From: Diadema setosum
Taxonomy: Eukaryota > Echinodermata > Echinoidea > Diadematoida > Diadematidae
Direction of reading: 5' to 3'
Assembly (NCBI GenBank): GCA_033980235.1
Contig: CM067064.1
Coordinates: 28,769,781 to 28,833,780 of the forward strand
DNA length: 64,000 nt
Shown here: piece after piece, positions 23,395 to 35,648 of the stretch
Numbering within the stretch: position 1 is the stretch's first letter
Layout: each line of letters begins with the position of its first letter
The notes under the pieces: generated by a model
The model's database searches: none
Told to the model about the DNA's origin: nothing
Seen by the model: the letters and a program-made list of their open reading frames with translations, nothing else
Position numbers and translations under genes: made by a program

Positions 23395-23596
23395 TTGAAA
23401 TATCAATATTATGCACTTAATTTCTGTAAAAGGAATAAATCCTATTTACACGTTTTTGTTGGAGATGAAATGTCAATATGCGCTTGTTTTCTGTAAAAAT
23501 CATGTTTGCCAGTTTTGTTGGAGATAATAATGTCCATATGAGCTTGTTTTCTTAAAAAAACCCCAAACAGCATATTTACATGTTTTTGTTGGAGAC
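23395..23596. repeat. Three-copy tandem repeat, ~60-70 bp
   Basis: The unit runs from GTTTTTGTTGGAGA through ATGTCAATATG and GCTTGTTTTCTGTAAAAA. Anchor GTTGGAGA recurs at 23458, 23517 and 23588, with a more diverged copy to the left. Confidence 0.7.
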
Positions 23597-24092
23597 TGAA
23601 AATGAATGAATGACAATGAGTGAAAAGCATGGGCTGATGATTTAAGCACTAAATTACCAGATATGCCGACACTAAAATAGCTGCTTTCTGTGCTTCACTC
23701 GTTGGCGATTTAATGATGACTCAATATACGGCTACCAAGAGAGACAGGAAGAGAATGCGAGTCGACCAGACGTCAAAAGAGCTAGGCCCCTTCAATGAAC
23801 TAATATGGAGACCGAAACACGGCTCAACAGAAGTATAAAAATCGTAGTTTTTTTTGTTTTGTTTTTTAGTACAATTTCATATCATTTTCAAGTTACGGAA
23901 GTAGCAAATACTACCAAATATAGAATGCAGACAGACGGGTAAAGGTCTGGTAAAGATAGTATAAATGGGACCTATAATATATGCAATATGCAAAAAAAGA
24001 AATAGACAAAAGGAAACAAGTTGAAGAATTTGTAACGTTTACATAGTTATAGATAATATCGTATTCATGAAACAGCGTTAGGGCCTATATAA

Positions 24093-24292
24093 GGGTCTAG
24101 GGCAATTACCCCCTGGGCAATTACCCCGGACCCTTCCCCTGTCCATAATCCTAATCCTAATACTAATCCTAACCATAACCCAAACTCCCGAACACTAAAC
24201 CCAACCCTAACCCTAATCTTAACTCTAACCTTACCACTAACCAGTATTTAGACGGGGGGTAATTGCCCTCGGGGGGTAATTGCCCGGATATG
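24093..24292. mobile_element. MITE with doubled inverted ends and telomere-like core
   Basis: Each end carries two copies of GGGCAATTACCCC, inverted between left and right. Perfect 8-bp direct repeats CTATATAA flank it (24085-24092 and 24293-24300), as for hAT elements. The core (about 24140-24245) is degenerate CCCTAA/CCTAAT repeat. Its termini are unrelated to those of the element at 16138. Confidence 0.75.
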
Positions 24293-24836
24293 CTATATAA
24301 TCGTTTTTTTTTTTTTCTTTTGATAATCATTTCCGATTTTTATACAAGAGGGGCCCTGGGGGTTGTGATGATCCCCATCCCATTTCCACGGCCCCTGCGT
24401 TCGGGATAACCCCCCCCCCCCCCCCCGGCCCCCTTCACTCTGAAGCCAGTGCGCGCCCACCCACGTCTTTTCTGAGCGAGGGTCTTCTGCACACACACTG
24501 CACTGGTCCATAACAACTTTAACTACGGCGCGACGAAACCATTGACGTAATGTTCCACGGTATTTCCGAGGCCCGTTGACGATACCATGGCTCCGTGGTA
24601 ACTAACATTCTTTGCTTTTCGTTCATTTACCTTTCCTTCCTGTACATAGGATAATGTTTTTCATGTGATTAAATTGCAGAAGAAGTTAGCATTAATTATC
24701 GCAATAATCTACGGAAAGGGTTGAAAACTGCTGAATTGATTATAAGGCTTTACTGAGAGGGAAAACTGCAATTTCGTTCCAATGTATAAGTGTAGTCCCA
24801 ACCTTGCCTTTCCGTGTTAGTGCAGTGTCAATATAC

Positions 24837-24999
24837 AAATGACGCACAGGTCTGAGTGCGTCAGTCGGAATTGTGTGCATAAGGTAACTATGGAATGCTT
24901 AACCCACGAGGCGAAGCCGAGTGGGTTTAGGCTAAATTCCATAGTTACCGCATGCACACTATATTCCGACTGACGCACGAAAAGACATGTGCGTCATTT
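24837..24999. repeat. Long imperfect hairpin (foldback), 163 bp
   Basis: Arms of ~75 bp (AAATGACGCACA ... GGTAACTATGGAAT on the left) are inverted around a short loop GAGGCGAAGCCGAG. It sits five bases from the next MITE at 25004. Confidence 0.8.
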
Positions 25000-25003
25000 G
25001 ATT

Positions 25004-25348
25004 TATAGAATGGGTAATTTTCTTGTCAAAAACCCAGTTTTCTATCGTGTTACCCGATGACAAAATTACTGGATGCATTTCCTTTTGGCTTGCCGTAAAG
25101 GGCATGCATACCCGTACTTACCGTTTTTACTGGATGCATGGCCAGCCATGCATCAGTTTTTACTGGATGCATGGCCAAGCTGAGTGCGCGAACGCTTGCT
25201 TTAGTGCGCGAACCTTTGTTACAAGTACGCGTACTCTTGCTAAGTGCGCGATAACATGTTTGCCACTGTGACTCAGCGTGCGGCCAGTAAAAATGAACAC
25301 ATAGCTCTCGACCAATCAGATCGCAGGATTCTCGCTACCCATTCTATA
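25004..25348. mobile_element. TA-flanked MITE with GCGCGAACG segment
   Basis: Inverted ends TATAGAATGGGTA and TACCCATTCTATA. The interior segment 25150-25265 (TGAGTGCGCGAACGCTTGCT and onward) recurs inverted at about 31805-31925 inside a MITE with different ends. Confidence 0.65.
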
Positions 25349-25794
25349 ATGCGTACTGTCAAATATGAAAAGGCAATCATGTGGGAAGGTCTGCAATAGA
25401 TTTTACTGTTGTTCGCCAATAGGCATCAATGAATGTTCGTCTAGAGGAAAAGTTGTGTCTCAGTTAGTGGATATGAGCAAATGATGCACATTCATGTTTT
25501 GAAGAAGCCTCTCCTCTTGCTCTTTTAGTTGAAAATAACCCTGCTGGGCAGAGTCTAACTGTTCAGTGTTAAGAGATCTAAGTACTAACAACGTTAGAAA
25601 ATCAGTGGAATGCAAGGATTATCAATAAATGAACCGCACCTGCGTCTGTTTTGGGGCTTGAGTTTATCCGCCAGGCGGAGTTTACCCATAGCCATAAGTA
25701 CCATAACTGCAGTAATTATCAGTGTGTGTTTGTGTTCATTCATCCAAGAGTGAGAAGATATCCAGCACCAATTGGCCTAAATGCAAGTATGGTA

Positions 25795-26257
25795 GGGGTA
25801 CCACCTATCGGCAGGGTACCTTGGCATCGGCACCCTGCGTATCATGGCTGTTTGCGCGTAGAACGAAAAGGTTTACGCGGGATTGAGTGTCATTAGCTAT
25901 AAAAACAAAAATGAAGAAACAAAAATCAAAGTCAAAAACAAACTAACAAACCAAACTAAACACGTTTCAATTACACATCCGCTCAGTAACGACATATGGC
26001 TGTGAAATTCACGTGTATTACCTATGGAGGGGAAGGGGTGCCGATCACTAGGTACCCTTTTGAGCTGCGCAAAGAAAACCGATTGCATGCACTAAAATTG
26101 CACTATTTTAAAACGGAGATTCATAATCAACGAGATGGTCACAACATTCAAAACTGCAGTATTTATGGCATATTTGAGGTAAGAATTAGACGAATTTGTT
26201 TTATATTTTTAGAATAAACAAGCTACAGATCCTTAGGGTGACGATAGGTGGTACCCC
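25795..26257. mobile_element. MITE with GGGGTACCACCTATCG ends
   Basis: Perfect 16-bp inverted repeats (25795-25810 and 26242-26257) bound 463 bp without coding sequence. No clear target duplication is visible. Confidence 0.55.
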
Positions 26258-27542
26258 CAATGCTACTCTCAATTTCCAACGTTACATGTATCTCTGTCCT
26301 CCAATTGCTGTTGATGGCGCTACATATCTAGAAATTACTAACAAAAAGCTGTGTGTTATGTAAAGCCAATGCCTTTCACTTTGAAGTTTCTCAATAATTC
26401 GGTATAGAAATCTACTATCACACTTAGCCCGACCAGACGCTCTGCAAAGCACGGCGTCAGACAGACGGGGCCTTTCCATCAAATCGGGGAACCACAACAC
26501 AACTACAAAACTTATAAGAATTTATGTGTACGTTACTTATATAGACATTTATACGTTACTCACATAAAGTGCATGCTTACATTACAGAAGGTATGTAAGT
26601 CCATAGAGAGCCCTCATGAGGAGTCCATGGAACCAAAAAGAAAGACACTTTTTAGCACAATCCCTGACTGTTGGGGTTCATCGTTGCAGAATTCAAAATG
26701 GCGCGTTGACCACTCCGCAAATTATGCGTGCGCGTGCGTGGCTGGAAGTGCAGCAATCTATTGCGTGCATGCACTCTTTAGTAGCAGCACGGTCGACAGT
26801 GTGACCTTTAAAAGTGCATTCCCGATCGCGTGAACTCCCGATTATCAGATGTACCGTTCGCACATGCTGCATATAATCTTCATTTTCGGTAAGTTGTGAA
26901 ATGTGTTTGTCAATATCAAAAACATAGAGCTCTATGTAGTGTCATTTATAAAGATTACATTCAATGAGTTTGAGGCGACAAAAAGTGATGTCAAGTATCA
27001 AAACTCAAAGCGATCGTAAGGTGATCGCTGAGCTCTCTTTGTGTTGTGGGCCGCTCCGGTACAGCCCTGTCGCTATTTATACAGCGACTGGGCTGTGTGT
27101 AGTTACTATCACACTGTGCTGTTTATTTGATCTTCTCGTCAAACTTTCAAATGTTTATGAGTATATTACATTGTACTTCACTGTGTCATTGTCCTTCTCT
27201 CTTACACCTCTGAATATTTTTCAGGCTGTTGCAATACTACCGGAATCGTCAAGAGCATGCCATCAAGACAAGCCTTCCATCTGAGCCTCCGTTCCCAATG
27301 TTAACCAGAACATTGAGCTTCTTCTTTAACTTGGCATACAGGTGCCGTCTGCGTATTCCTACGTTTGTTTTCTTGGGTCTGCTTGCATGTGATGTGCGTC
27401 TCCAACTTCAAATCAATGTTGTCCAAATCGGATAGTGCACTGTTCTTTCCAACTGCATTTGAATTTATACAGCAAGGACTTTGGCATTGAGTTCCTTGTC
27501 AGATCTTCCTTCCAGTTTCTCAGTGAGAAATAAAGCTGCAAG
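26258..27542. other. Upstream region of the ankyrin gene
   Basis: Holds the probable 5' leader: a donor (TTTTCG then GTAAGT) at 26889 and pyrimidine-rich acceptors ending at 27222 and 27341 suggest non-coding first exon(s). A hairpin CAGCCCTGTCGCT / AGCGACTGGGCTG lies at 27062-27095. No TATA box is certain. Confidence 0.4.
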
Positions 27543-30024
27543 ATGACTCGTAGTGTTAAGGATCTGCGAGATCTCATCTGCGTGTCTAGACTGACAATAA
27601 GGGACAGCGATGATGAGGATGACTTGGATCTCTCCAGACCGCTCAGCTCATTAAGCATCTTTGGTGAAAAGTCAAGTGGAATTGGTGGAAATGGAGACTT
27701 TATTCAGATGCCCGACCACCAAGGGCGTCACCAGAGATTTACAAATGACGGGTTTGCCGTGCCCAGACCACCACCTGGTAACAAGGGAGGAGCCAGGGTG
27801 AGATCTGGAAAGCGCCCCCAGTCAGCCAAGAGCAAGTCTCTCTCGAATAACTCTGCATTTAACTTCCGCAAGGACGTGGCCCCTCTTCCACCTGTCAAGG
27901 GAACATCGAGACCTGGCTCGGGCAGCAGCTCAGGCAGCGACAAGTCTGGGAGCGGAGAAGCAGCCCAGACCAACTTCGACACCATCCTGCAGTTCATCGC
28001 AGAGGACGTGGTCAAGGAGTGGCTCCAGCGGACCACTGACATGCTGAATGATCTCACATCCTGGTGCAGCGACGTGGATCACTTTGTGGACTTTGCCCAG
28101 TTCTGGTTGACCGAATTCCCAGACAACCAGCGTCTTGAGATCTACAAACTGGAGATTGGCATCATTGCTGACGAATTGATGGCGGCCTTCGGGGATGCCT
28201 ACAAGAAGGGTAAAGTTTGCCCTGCTGACTTGAACAAAATTATGACTGCTATCCTGAAAGAGTACCCCACCAAACTGTGCAGTGGGCAGGGACCTCATGT
28301 TTTCCTCGATATCCTCGACACGATAACGTCTCAAAAGACTCAGGCATACAAGCAACTCCTGACGGCAGTGAGAGTTACGACAAGAAACCGAACCCACGCG
28401 CAATGTTTGCTGGCTCTGCGTGCATTTGCGCTCCTTAGCATCTGGACCAGTATTGTTGGTTTCTACAGGCGGGTCACTGGAAGTATTAATGCCGGTTTGG
28501 CTGGAGAGAAAAGTGCTGCCAAAGTGGGAGATAATAGTGCTGACTGTGTCGCACAAAAACGGCTCTTTACAGCTGTGAAGAAGGGTTATGTTAGTGTCAT
28601 CTACTACTTTCTTAGGAACGGGAGGGTGAAGCCCAATGTCCGGGATGATCACGATAGAACTTTGACGTTTGCTGCAGTGCTGGCGAATCAGAGTAACGCT
28701 CTTCATTACCTGATAACCAAGGTATGAGATTACAAACAGATGAGGAAGGGTGATTTAAATCATTTAAAAGAGTGAAGACAGAGAACTCACACTATTGAAA
28801 TCTGAAATATATTAGAAGAATACTCTGAAAAAAAAGAGATAAATTACCTAAATGTTGCAATTACTAAAAATTAGCAGGTAGCAACTGAAGTACAGTCTAC
28901 TTTCAGCGGATAAAACTTGTTATTGACCAGGTGATACTCTGGAAGCTATGGGTGTAGTACTGTATATTATATGTACATGTAAATACAGTATTGCAATTGT
29001 TAAAGCATAGATAACATATCTAGACATGCATATTTTCATCCACCACTTCCCCTCACAAACACATGCACACACTAAATAGCGATTTGATCAGGTACATAAC
29101 GCTTGCTGTAATTATTGCATAATTTCTGTATTGGTCTCTCTCTCTCCCTCCTTCACAGCATAAAGACTTCCTACCAGTCAATGAACCGGGGGAGTCCGGC
29201 AACACCCCCTTGCACACGGCAGCCAATTGGAACTATGTGGACTGCATACAGGTTCTCCTGACGCGGGGCAATGCCGACGTCAACATTCCCAACCCTCAGT
29301 GCGATGACGCCACCCCTCTGCACCTGGCAGTGATGCAAGGTGAGACACTGCTGATGCACAGGCAGGGACTGATCCTTCAATTTTGACAGGTTTTTCACAT
29401 CCTAAGAGCGAAACCTGACCAGTTTAGAGATAACAGTGCTGTCGAAATCTGCTGAAGTAAGCAGCAAAATTATGAACGACACCACATTACAAAGTGATCT
29501 CAACTTTAATATGCAAGGGTTCATGGATGTCTTCTGATGTGCGACAATCTTCCTTTCTGGCTTGTGTTTCATTGTGCTGTCGATGAAGTAAAGTTCAAAC
29601 TCCAACAAATTTTCTAAATGCATTTCTTTTCAAGATCTACTAGATAGAAACACATTATTTTCTCTCCATTTGATAAGAGTTATTCCTCTTTATGGTTGAT
29701 AAAGTAATGAAAGAAGAGCAAGAATTACATTCTGTTATTCTAAATTTTATAATAGCATATAACGGGATGCTGTCACTTTTGCAGGAAGAGCAACAATTGT
29801 GAAATCATTTCAATTTTTCACCATGTGAAGGTCATCTGGAGGCAAGTGAGGCTCTGGTTTCTGCTGGAGCTGACATCGCAGCAAGAATGAATGGCATCAC
29901 GCCCCTCCAGCTAGCGGCAGACATGGGCCACAGAGATATTCACAAGCTACTACTGCGATGGTCAGGGCAGGCGGAGGGGGAGGAGGCTATGGACGTTGCT
30001 GAATGTGCAGCAGAGAAATCCTGA
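27543..30024 (+). CDS. Ankyrin-repeat protein with unrecognised helical N-terminal region
   Basis: Three exons, 27543-28721, 29159-29339 and 29831-30024, join in phases 0 and 1 into 517 residues. An in-frame TAA at 27531 precedes the ATG, fixing the start. Residues 1-140 are acidic then Ser/Pro/Lys-rich and look disordered (RPQSAKSKSLS, GSGSSSGSDKSGSG). Residues ~145-290 form a soluble, probably alpha-helical region (FIAEDVVKEWLQRTTDML; WLTEFPDNQRLEIYKLEIG) that I cannot assign to a named family. From ~345 onward are about five ankyrin repeats, two degenerate (LFTAVKKGYVSVIYYFLRNG) and three good ones: GNTPLHTAANWNYVDCIQVL, ATPLHLAVMQGHLEASEALV and GITPLQLAADMGHRDIHKLL. The tail is short and acidic. 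There is no signal peptide or membrane segment. Ankyrin repeats imply protein binding; the actual role is unknown. Strong acceptors at 27222 and 27341 and a donor at 26889 suggest one or more 5' UTR introns. Confidence 0.9.
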
Positions 30025-31688
30025 GGTTGGAATTGTGAGCCCCTATAGAGTCGTACAAAATGCCCTCAAACATATCCTGCTCTGTATTGCTTGCATGTCA
30101 TATTTATTGTAAAGGTGGTCGTCTTCTTTTCTAAGCCTGCCCATATCCGTAAAATCTTTCAGGCCACTTGGATATGAGTCATAGTTGAGAAGAGACTGTT
30201 TCTGACCTAGTCATTCAGTGTTTAAAATGATTTCTTGACGACATTTTTCCTTGAAATGTTTTATTATTGGACTGTTAAGGTGACATCTATTCGATGTGAT
30301 GTAAGGATGTACTTTCTCAATGTGGCCACAACTAAACTAGAGTCACAATGTGAGGTACAAGTATACTGTAGGATTATCTTTCAGAGGCGTGGTGTCATGG
30401 AAACAAACTGACTGCTCCTAAGTTACTCTCCTGTAATTCATGTGATATGTGTACCTCTCATAAATCTGAAGTTACAAAATGTTGTTCTATTCACTTGGAA
30501 TTTTTTTTTTAAATTCTTAACTCGGTTGTATGTGGAAATTGAATTAGTAATAAAAAACACCCTTTTTTTCTTTTTTTTTTTTTTAAATTATCTCCTCACT
30601 GCCTGTGTCAAGTCCTTGTATCCAAGTTATAAAAAGAATTAGCTACAAAAAAGCACCCGTGATAACTTTGATGATGGCATGTATTGCAGACATAGTCAGA
30701 AAACCTAGTCTTGCCAGAAGAACGGTTGTGAGGTATGCTGAGGCATAAGGTCAATAAGTTTGAACACCATCTTCAAAGGGTGGGGTGGGGGGGGGGGGAG
30801 GATGGATGGTGATGGGTTTTAGGGGTGCATGTCAATGCCATGCTGGTCTGTGTCCAAAAGTATTGTGACATAGTCTAAGGAATGAGCAACTGCCTCAACT
30901 TTAAAGATTCAGTTTTTGTATATTCAGAGTAGCACCTCTGACTTTAAACCACAAATCGAAGTAAATTTGAGTTTAATTACTTCGACCACAAACGGTTCCT
31001 GCATCAACATCTCCGCTTCTCACCTTGATACAAAAACAAGTATATTTTTGTCACCATGGTTGAGTGAAGACTGGATGTAAAGAATCATCGCATGATTATC
31101 AAACTTACGGATAAAAGGAAGTAGGACATCCTTTAATTCAATGTTGTTGTTTTTTGTATTTTAAGTATATTTTCTATGATTTTTTTTTTTCTGTAGTTGA
31201 CATAATTTGTTGTTCATTGATTATAACTCTTACACCAAGTTGCATGCTTCACATTCTAGTTTAACTACATGTACATGTTAATGTGACACTATGTATGGAC
31301 CAAATATCACTACTTAGCCAAGGCAAGCTATTTTGCTACTTGATAAATCCACGAATAGTCTAAGGACATCAATCCTTGGTATGGTGAAGATGTAAATAAA
31401 ATGTAGGAAAGCAAGTTTTGCACTGAAAGTAAACTGCAATGGATGTACTCTGCTAATATTATTTTCAATGCCAGTGATGGACTTCTTGTTCTTTTTCAAA
31501 TACCTGTTGCACTTTATGTGCCAGTGTTGATCATAAGACAAGTCTGTGAGTAGTTCATGGCTGTTTATGTGAAAAGAGGGAGTCACAGACAGAAGTGATT
31601 TTTGTTGTTGTTGATTATTAAAAGTGCAAACATCAAACTCCATTCCTGCTATGTCTTCCCTCTCTTGCTCTATTTCTTTCTCTCTATA
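30025..31688. other. 3' flank of the ankyrin gene, no further gene seen
   Basis: Likely 3' UTR followed by intergenic DNA. AATAAA-type signals occur at 30549 and near 31394. Poly-T and poly-G runs at 30567 and 30785. No open frame of note. Confidence 0.45.
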
Positions 31689-32042
31689 GACCGATTCGGG
31701 TTCGTTGAGGGCAGCAGACAAATTGTGGCACTGGGCGCAGCCATTAGCTCAAATTGCGGTGTCCCAGCCTACCCCCCCTCCTCCTCTCCCCCACCCCACG
31801 AGCAACATGTTTATCGCGCACTTGTAGCAGGAGTACGCGCACTTGTAACAAAGGTTCGCGCATCAAGCAAGCGTTCGCGCACTCAGTACGAGACGCCTAT
31901 TGGCTAAAACAACCATGCATCAGTTTTTCATTCCGTGCGCGTGCTAATGTAGGGAGGGGGGTGGGGGGGGGGGTCGGCGGAGACACCGCAGTAATGGCGC
32001 TGCCCATGCTGATAATACACAAACTGCCTCACAGAATCGGTC
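31689..32042. mobile_element. TA-flanked MITE, GACCGATTC ends
   Basis: A 354-bp element with inverted ends GACCGATTC and GAATCGGTC and TA on each side. The interior shares, in inverse orientation, the GCGCGAACGCTTGCT segment with the MITE at 25004-25348, showing exchange of internal sequence between MITE families or nesting. Confidence 0.6.
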
Positions 32043-32436
32043 TATACATACAATTTTTCTTATCATCTATCCAGCTATCTATCAGTCTGTCAAATTGTCT
32101 ATCCATCCATCTATCTATCTATTCATCCATCTGTTTATATATCTGTTCACCCACCTTTGATCTGTAGCTGTACATAGTTTAAGCATAGACAGTGGTACAG
32201 AGTGCATAGAGTACATTATACAGAAGGATTTGAAAAGGGCGGTCATTTAGATAAAACTATAGCCCATAGTTTCAGCGGTTCTGTCATATGCCCAGCATCT
32301 GTGTAAATGCAGTAGTTTCCCTTCCAAAATGTACATACATCGGCCATGACCCACCCCCATGGAGAGTTTCAGTGAAGATGTGGCGGTATTACAAACGTCT
32401 TGATTGTCATGACAACTAATGATATATTTTACACTA

Positions 32437-32972
32437 CAGTGCACTCCCGTTATAACGAAATGCTCGGAACCGCCACTTTTCTTTTGTTATAACAAAATTT
32501 CGTTATAACTGACCAAATACAATATACATGTATAACGAAAACAAGGAAACCACGTATATAATATTTTGTTTGCTGAAACTCATCATACACTGGAAAGCTA
32601 TGTGAAATGTGCTGGGATAACTGTATTACAATAATAAATGCAAGTTCCCCTCAGAAACTGTGCATGACACAAGGAGCGAACACACAGTGGTATGAAGCGT
32701 TCACCCTTGCAGAGACGCTATAAATGCTTGTTCCGCTACGTATTTTCGAAAGCAATTCGCATTTCGTTATAATGGAGCACATTTCTTTTGTTTTTCTTTG
32801 TCTGTGGTGCTCGGAAAAGACTTCATTATTACGGAAATTTCGCAATAACCGTGTTCGTTATAAGCGAATTTTGTACCATAGACTTTAATGGTGATAATTT
32901 TGGGACCAGAAGATTTACTTCGTTATAACGAAATTTCGTTATAACCATGTTCGTTGTAATGGGAGTGCACTG
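32437..32972. mobile_element. Tigger/pogo-like MITE
   Basis: A 536-bp element with inverted ends CAGTGCACTCCCGTTATAAC and GGGAGTGCACTG, flanked by TA. The subterminal CGTTATAACGAAATT is repeated several times. The CAGTGcactCCcgtTATAACGA style of end is that of pogo/Tigger elements. No transposase. Confidence 0.75.
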
Positions 32973-33870
32973 TAATTAGCACTTTCCATCATTGATTCCT
33001 CCAAAGGATTTCTCCTGAAACCAAAAGAATGTTACCAAATGTAAAGACCAGTTGTCCGCCAATGTCCACTGTGACTCCTCAAGACGTGTAGGACATCATA
33101 ATTAAAGATACCCTCAGTCCACCTTGTCCTGGCCTTGACTGTGAAAGGAGGACAATTGTAGATAAGAGTTTAAGAAATTCTTCAGTGTGGCCACGAGCCC
33201 TCTCTTCAAATTTGCAGTATATTTGAATGGAAAAGATGAATGACTGCAGTGGATATATATGAGGTTTATTTGATTTACATTTTTTGCTTTGTTATGCCTT
33301 GATCTTCAATCATATGATTTGGATTCACCAATTGGTCTTGTGCATGATTGAATTGTGAAACTTGTTTCTGTTACAAGTGTAACTAAGTTGTGTGAAAAAA
33401 GAAAAAAAAATCAGTCGTAGCTTGTGTGTACACATTAACAATGTGCATTCCTTCTGTGATAGAGGATGCATGCACAATATTGCAGGGTGAGTTTATTAAC
33501 AATGTGTTTTCTTGGTAAGATAAATTATATCCTTCTCACTGAAATAAGTGTGGGTAATAATGTCTATTTCTGCCTTTCACTGTCATGCATTTGTTGCCCA
33601 CTATTGAGATATGTTTGCTGTAGTGAGTAGTACTCTGTTACATCCTGACCCACATTTGAGCAATCATTAAATTTGAAATTTGCAGATAATTATCAAGAAC
33701 TGAGCATGTGTATGACATGAGAGAGTACAGTGAGGGAAAGTGATTCAAGATTTTACTACCATTGGCGACATCTGAAATCAGTTCCCATCATTTATGTTGC
33801 CTTTCAGGCACAGCGTTTAGATGGCTACGTTGCTTTGACAGCAGGTTGCTTTGACAGCAGGGCCCTTTAA

Positions 33871-33955
33871 CCCTTTGAAGACGAGTCCTGAGAATACTCG
33901 GGCAGGTGTCTATGGGAAGTGCGTGTTACAGCAAAATCAGTCCGTCCTCAACGGG
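33871..33955. mobile_element. Miniature TTAA-flanked MITE
   Basis: An 85-bp element bounded by TTAA on both sides. The imperfect inverted ends CCCTTTGAAGACGAG and TCCGTCCTCAACGGG match the CCC...GGG piggyBac pattern. An inner hairpin (GAGTCCTGAGAATACTC) follows the left end. Confidence 0.6.
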
Positions 33956-34842
33956 TTAAAGTGGTATGATTTATCTTACAGAGCCTTATCACGGAAGATG
34001 ACAGTTAACTTGCCACTGCGACGTGCACTTGTCAGCTATCTTGACGCGAGAGCATCAAGAGTGAAAAATCAATATATGTCACTGTAACAAAAGCTGAACA
34101 AGTGCTCCCCTTTCAAAGTATTGTGAGTGAAGGATAAAACAGTCTAGGACCTTCATTGTTTTATATCCAAGATACAAGATTATTGATTTAGCCTTGGATT
34201 ACACTGCACCCAATCTTATAGACTGTGGGGAAAATAATGATTGTTACAGAACACCATGTACAAGTGCAGGTCCTTTGATATCCGAGGCAGACAGACAATC
34301 ATAGCACCAGATCCGGCACGGCACCATGGCACGGCATCACGGCAACCTGAAAAATCGCTCCCCAGTATATCCTATGAAGCCGTTTACACTGCAACGGTAC
34401 CGTTCCATGATCCGAGAGCCATTTTTGGAGCATGGCACACGGCATTTATCACTTTTAGCCAATCAGAGTCCAGAGATATTACGTCACTCTACAAGACTTC
34501 TCGATCGAGACGAGAGCTGCTAAAAATCAAGCGGTGATATATCGAGCGCTGATTGTCTATGGGAATTTACATGTTATTGAAGCCCCCTTTTTTGCACGTA
34601 TATCAACGGAGTAATTTGATTTTGAGTTTGGTGCTGATTGTTTTGCCTACTAGTAATTGTATTACCTCTGTTCTGACACTTGCAAACAGGAAATTGTTAA
34701 GAACAAACTCCTGAAATATCGTGTTTATATTGATTGTATAATTGTGTTGTTCACTTCGTTTTACCTCCTTAAATTTAGTTGCGTAGGTCTAGACCTCAAT
34801 GTATAAACGAACTATGTATGCTGTGGCTTAACTACAGTGTAC

Positions 34843-34888
34843 GACCAGCAGCCCCATACGCATAGCGTCGCGTATGGGGCTGCTGGTC
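34843..34888. repeat. Perfect 19-bp stem hairpin
   Basis: The stem GACCAGCAGCCCCATACGC with its exact complement surrounds the 8-nt loop ATAGCGTC. Too short and too perfect to call a microRNA precursor without expression data. Confidence 0.8.
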
Positions 34889-35648
34889 TTAGTTAGCTAT
34901 GGCTATGCCTATGCATCAGTCATGATTCATGTCCATTGCATCCAACTGCCAAGTCTAAACTAATATAAGATATTAATGAATACACAATGACATGTCATGA
35001 CCTGGACAAAGCTTATAGACCTACAGTGTATTTGAAGGTCTAGCTCTAGTCTAGATCTACTGTCTATTCTCTTAGACAGTTGTTCTCACTAATTTGGATT
35101 CAAGAAAACGAGAAAGGCAATGGCAACGTCACAACATTCTCAGACAGAGTCAGACTCGGAGTCGTACTCAGTATCACGTTAGTTACTGTAGACTCGGAAT
35201 GTAGATGATACTTAAAAGTGATAGGGCCTAGCCCGTTAGGCCTACGGCTACGCCTACGATAGATCTATGTGTAGACTGTAGTAGAAGCAGAATTTGACGA
35301 GTAGAACTAGTGTTATTGTTAGATCTATGAGTGACTAGATATGATATGATTGATGAATATTCAGAATAACGCTAGATCCAGATCCTTGCCCGGGGCCTGG
35401 GCCAGAGCCAATGGCAATGCCAATTCCCTTGTTTTCGATCTTGCAAATATTACAATGATATCAATTATTGGGTCCCGGACTGTGACTAGATTTTGTCTAG
35501 ACTGACTAAGTTAGAATTTTAGATACTCTGATTATCTACATTTATAGAGTCAGTGTAGATCCAGATGAAAATACTGACAAAATTGCAATGAACCGAAGGC
35601 GAGAACTGATGACTGTCCTTTGCTTTTCTTTAATAAAAAAATCTACAG
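34889..35648. other. Intergenic, no gene seen
   Basis: AT-rich DNA with many TCTAGA/AGATCT-type words but no clear element; ends at the acceptor of the MADF fragment. Confidence 0.4.

Noticed and set aside
27930..28706. 258-codon minus-strand open frame
   Set aside because: Shadow of the first coding exon of the ankyrin gene, which has ankyrin homology and matching splice sites on the plus strand.
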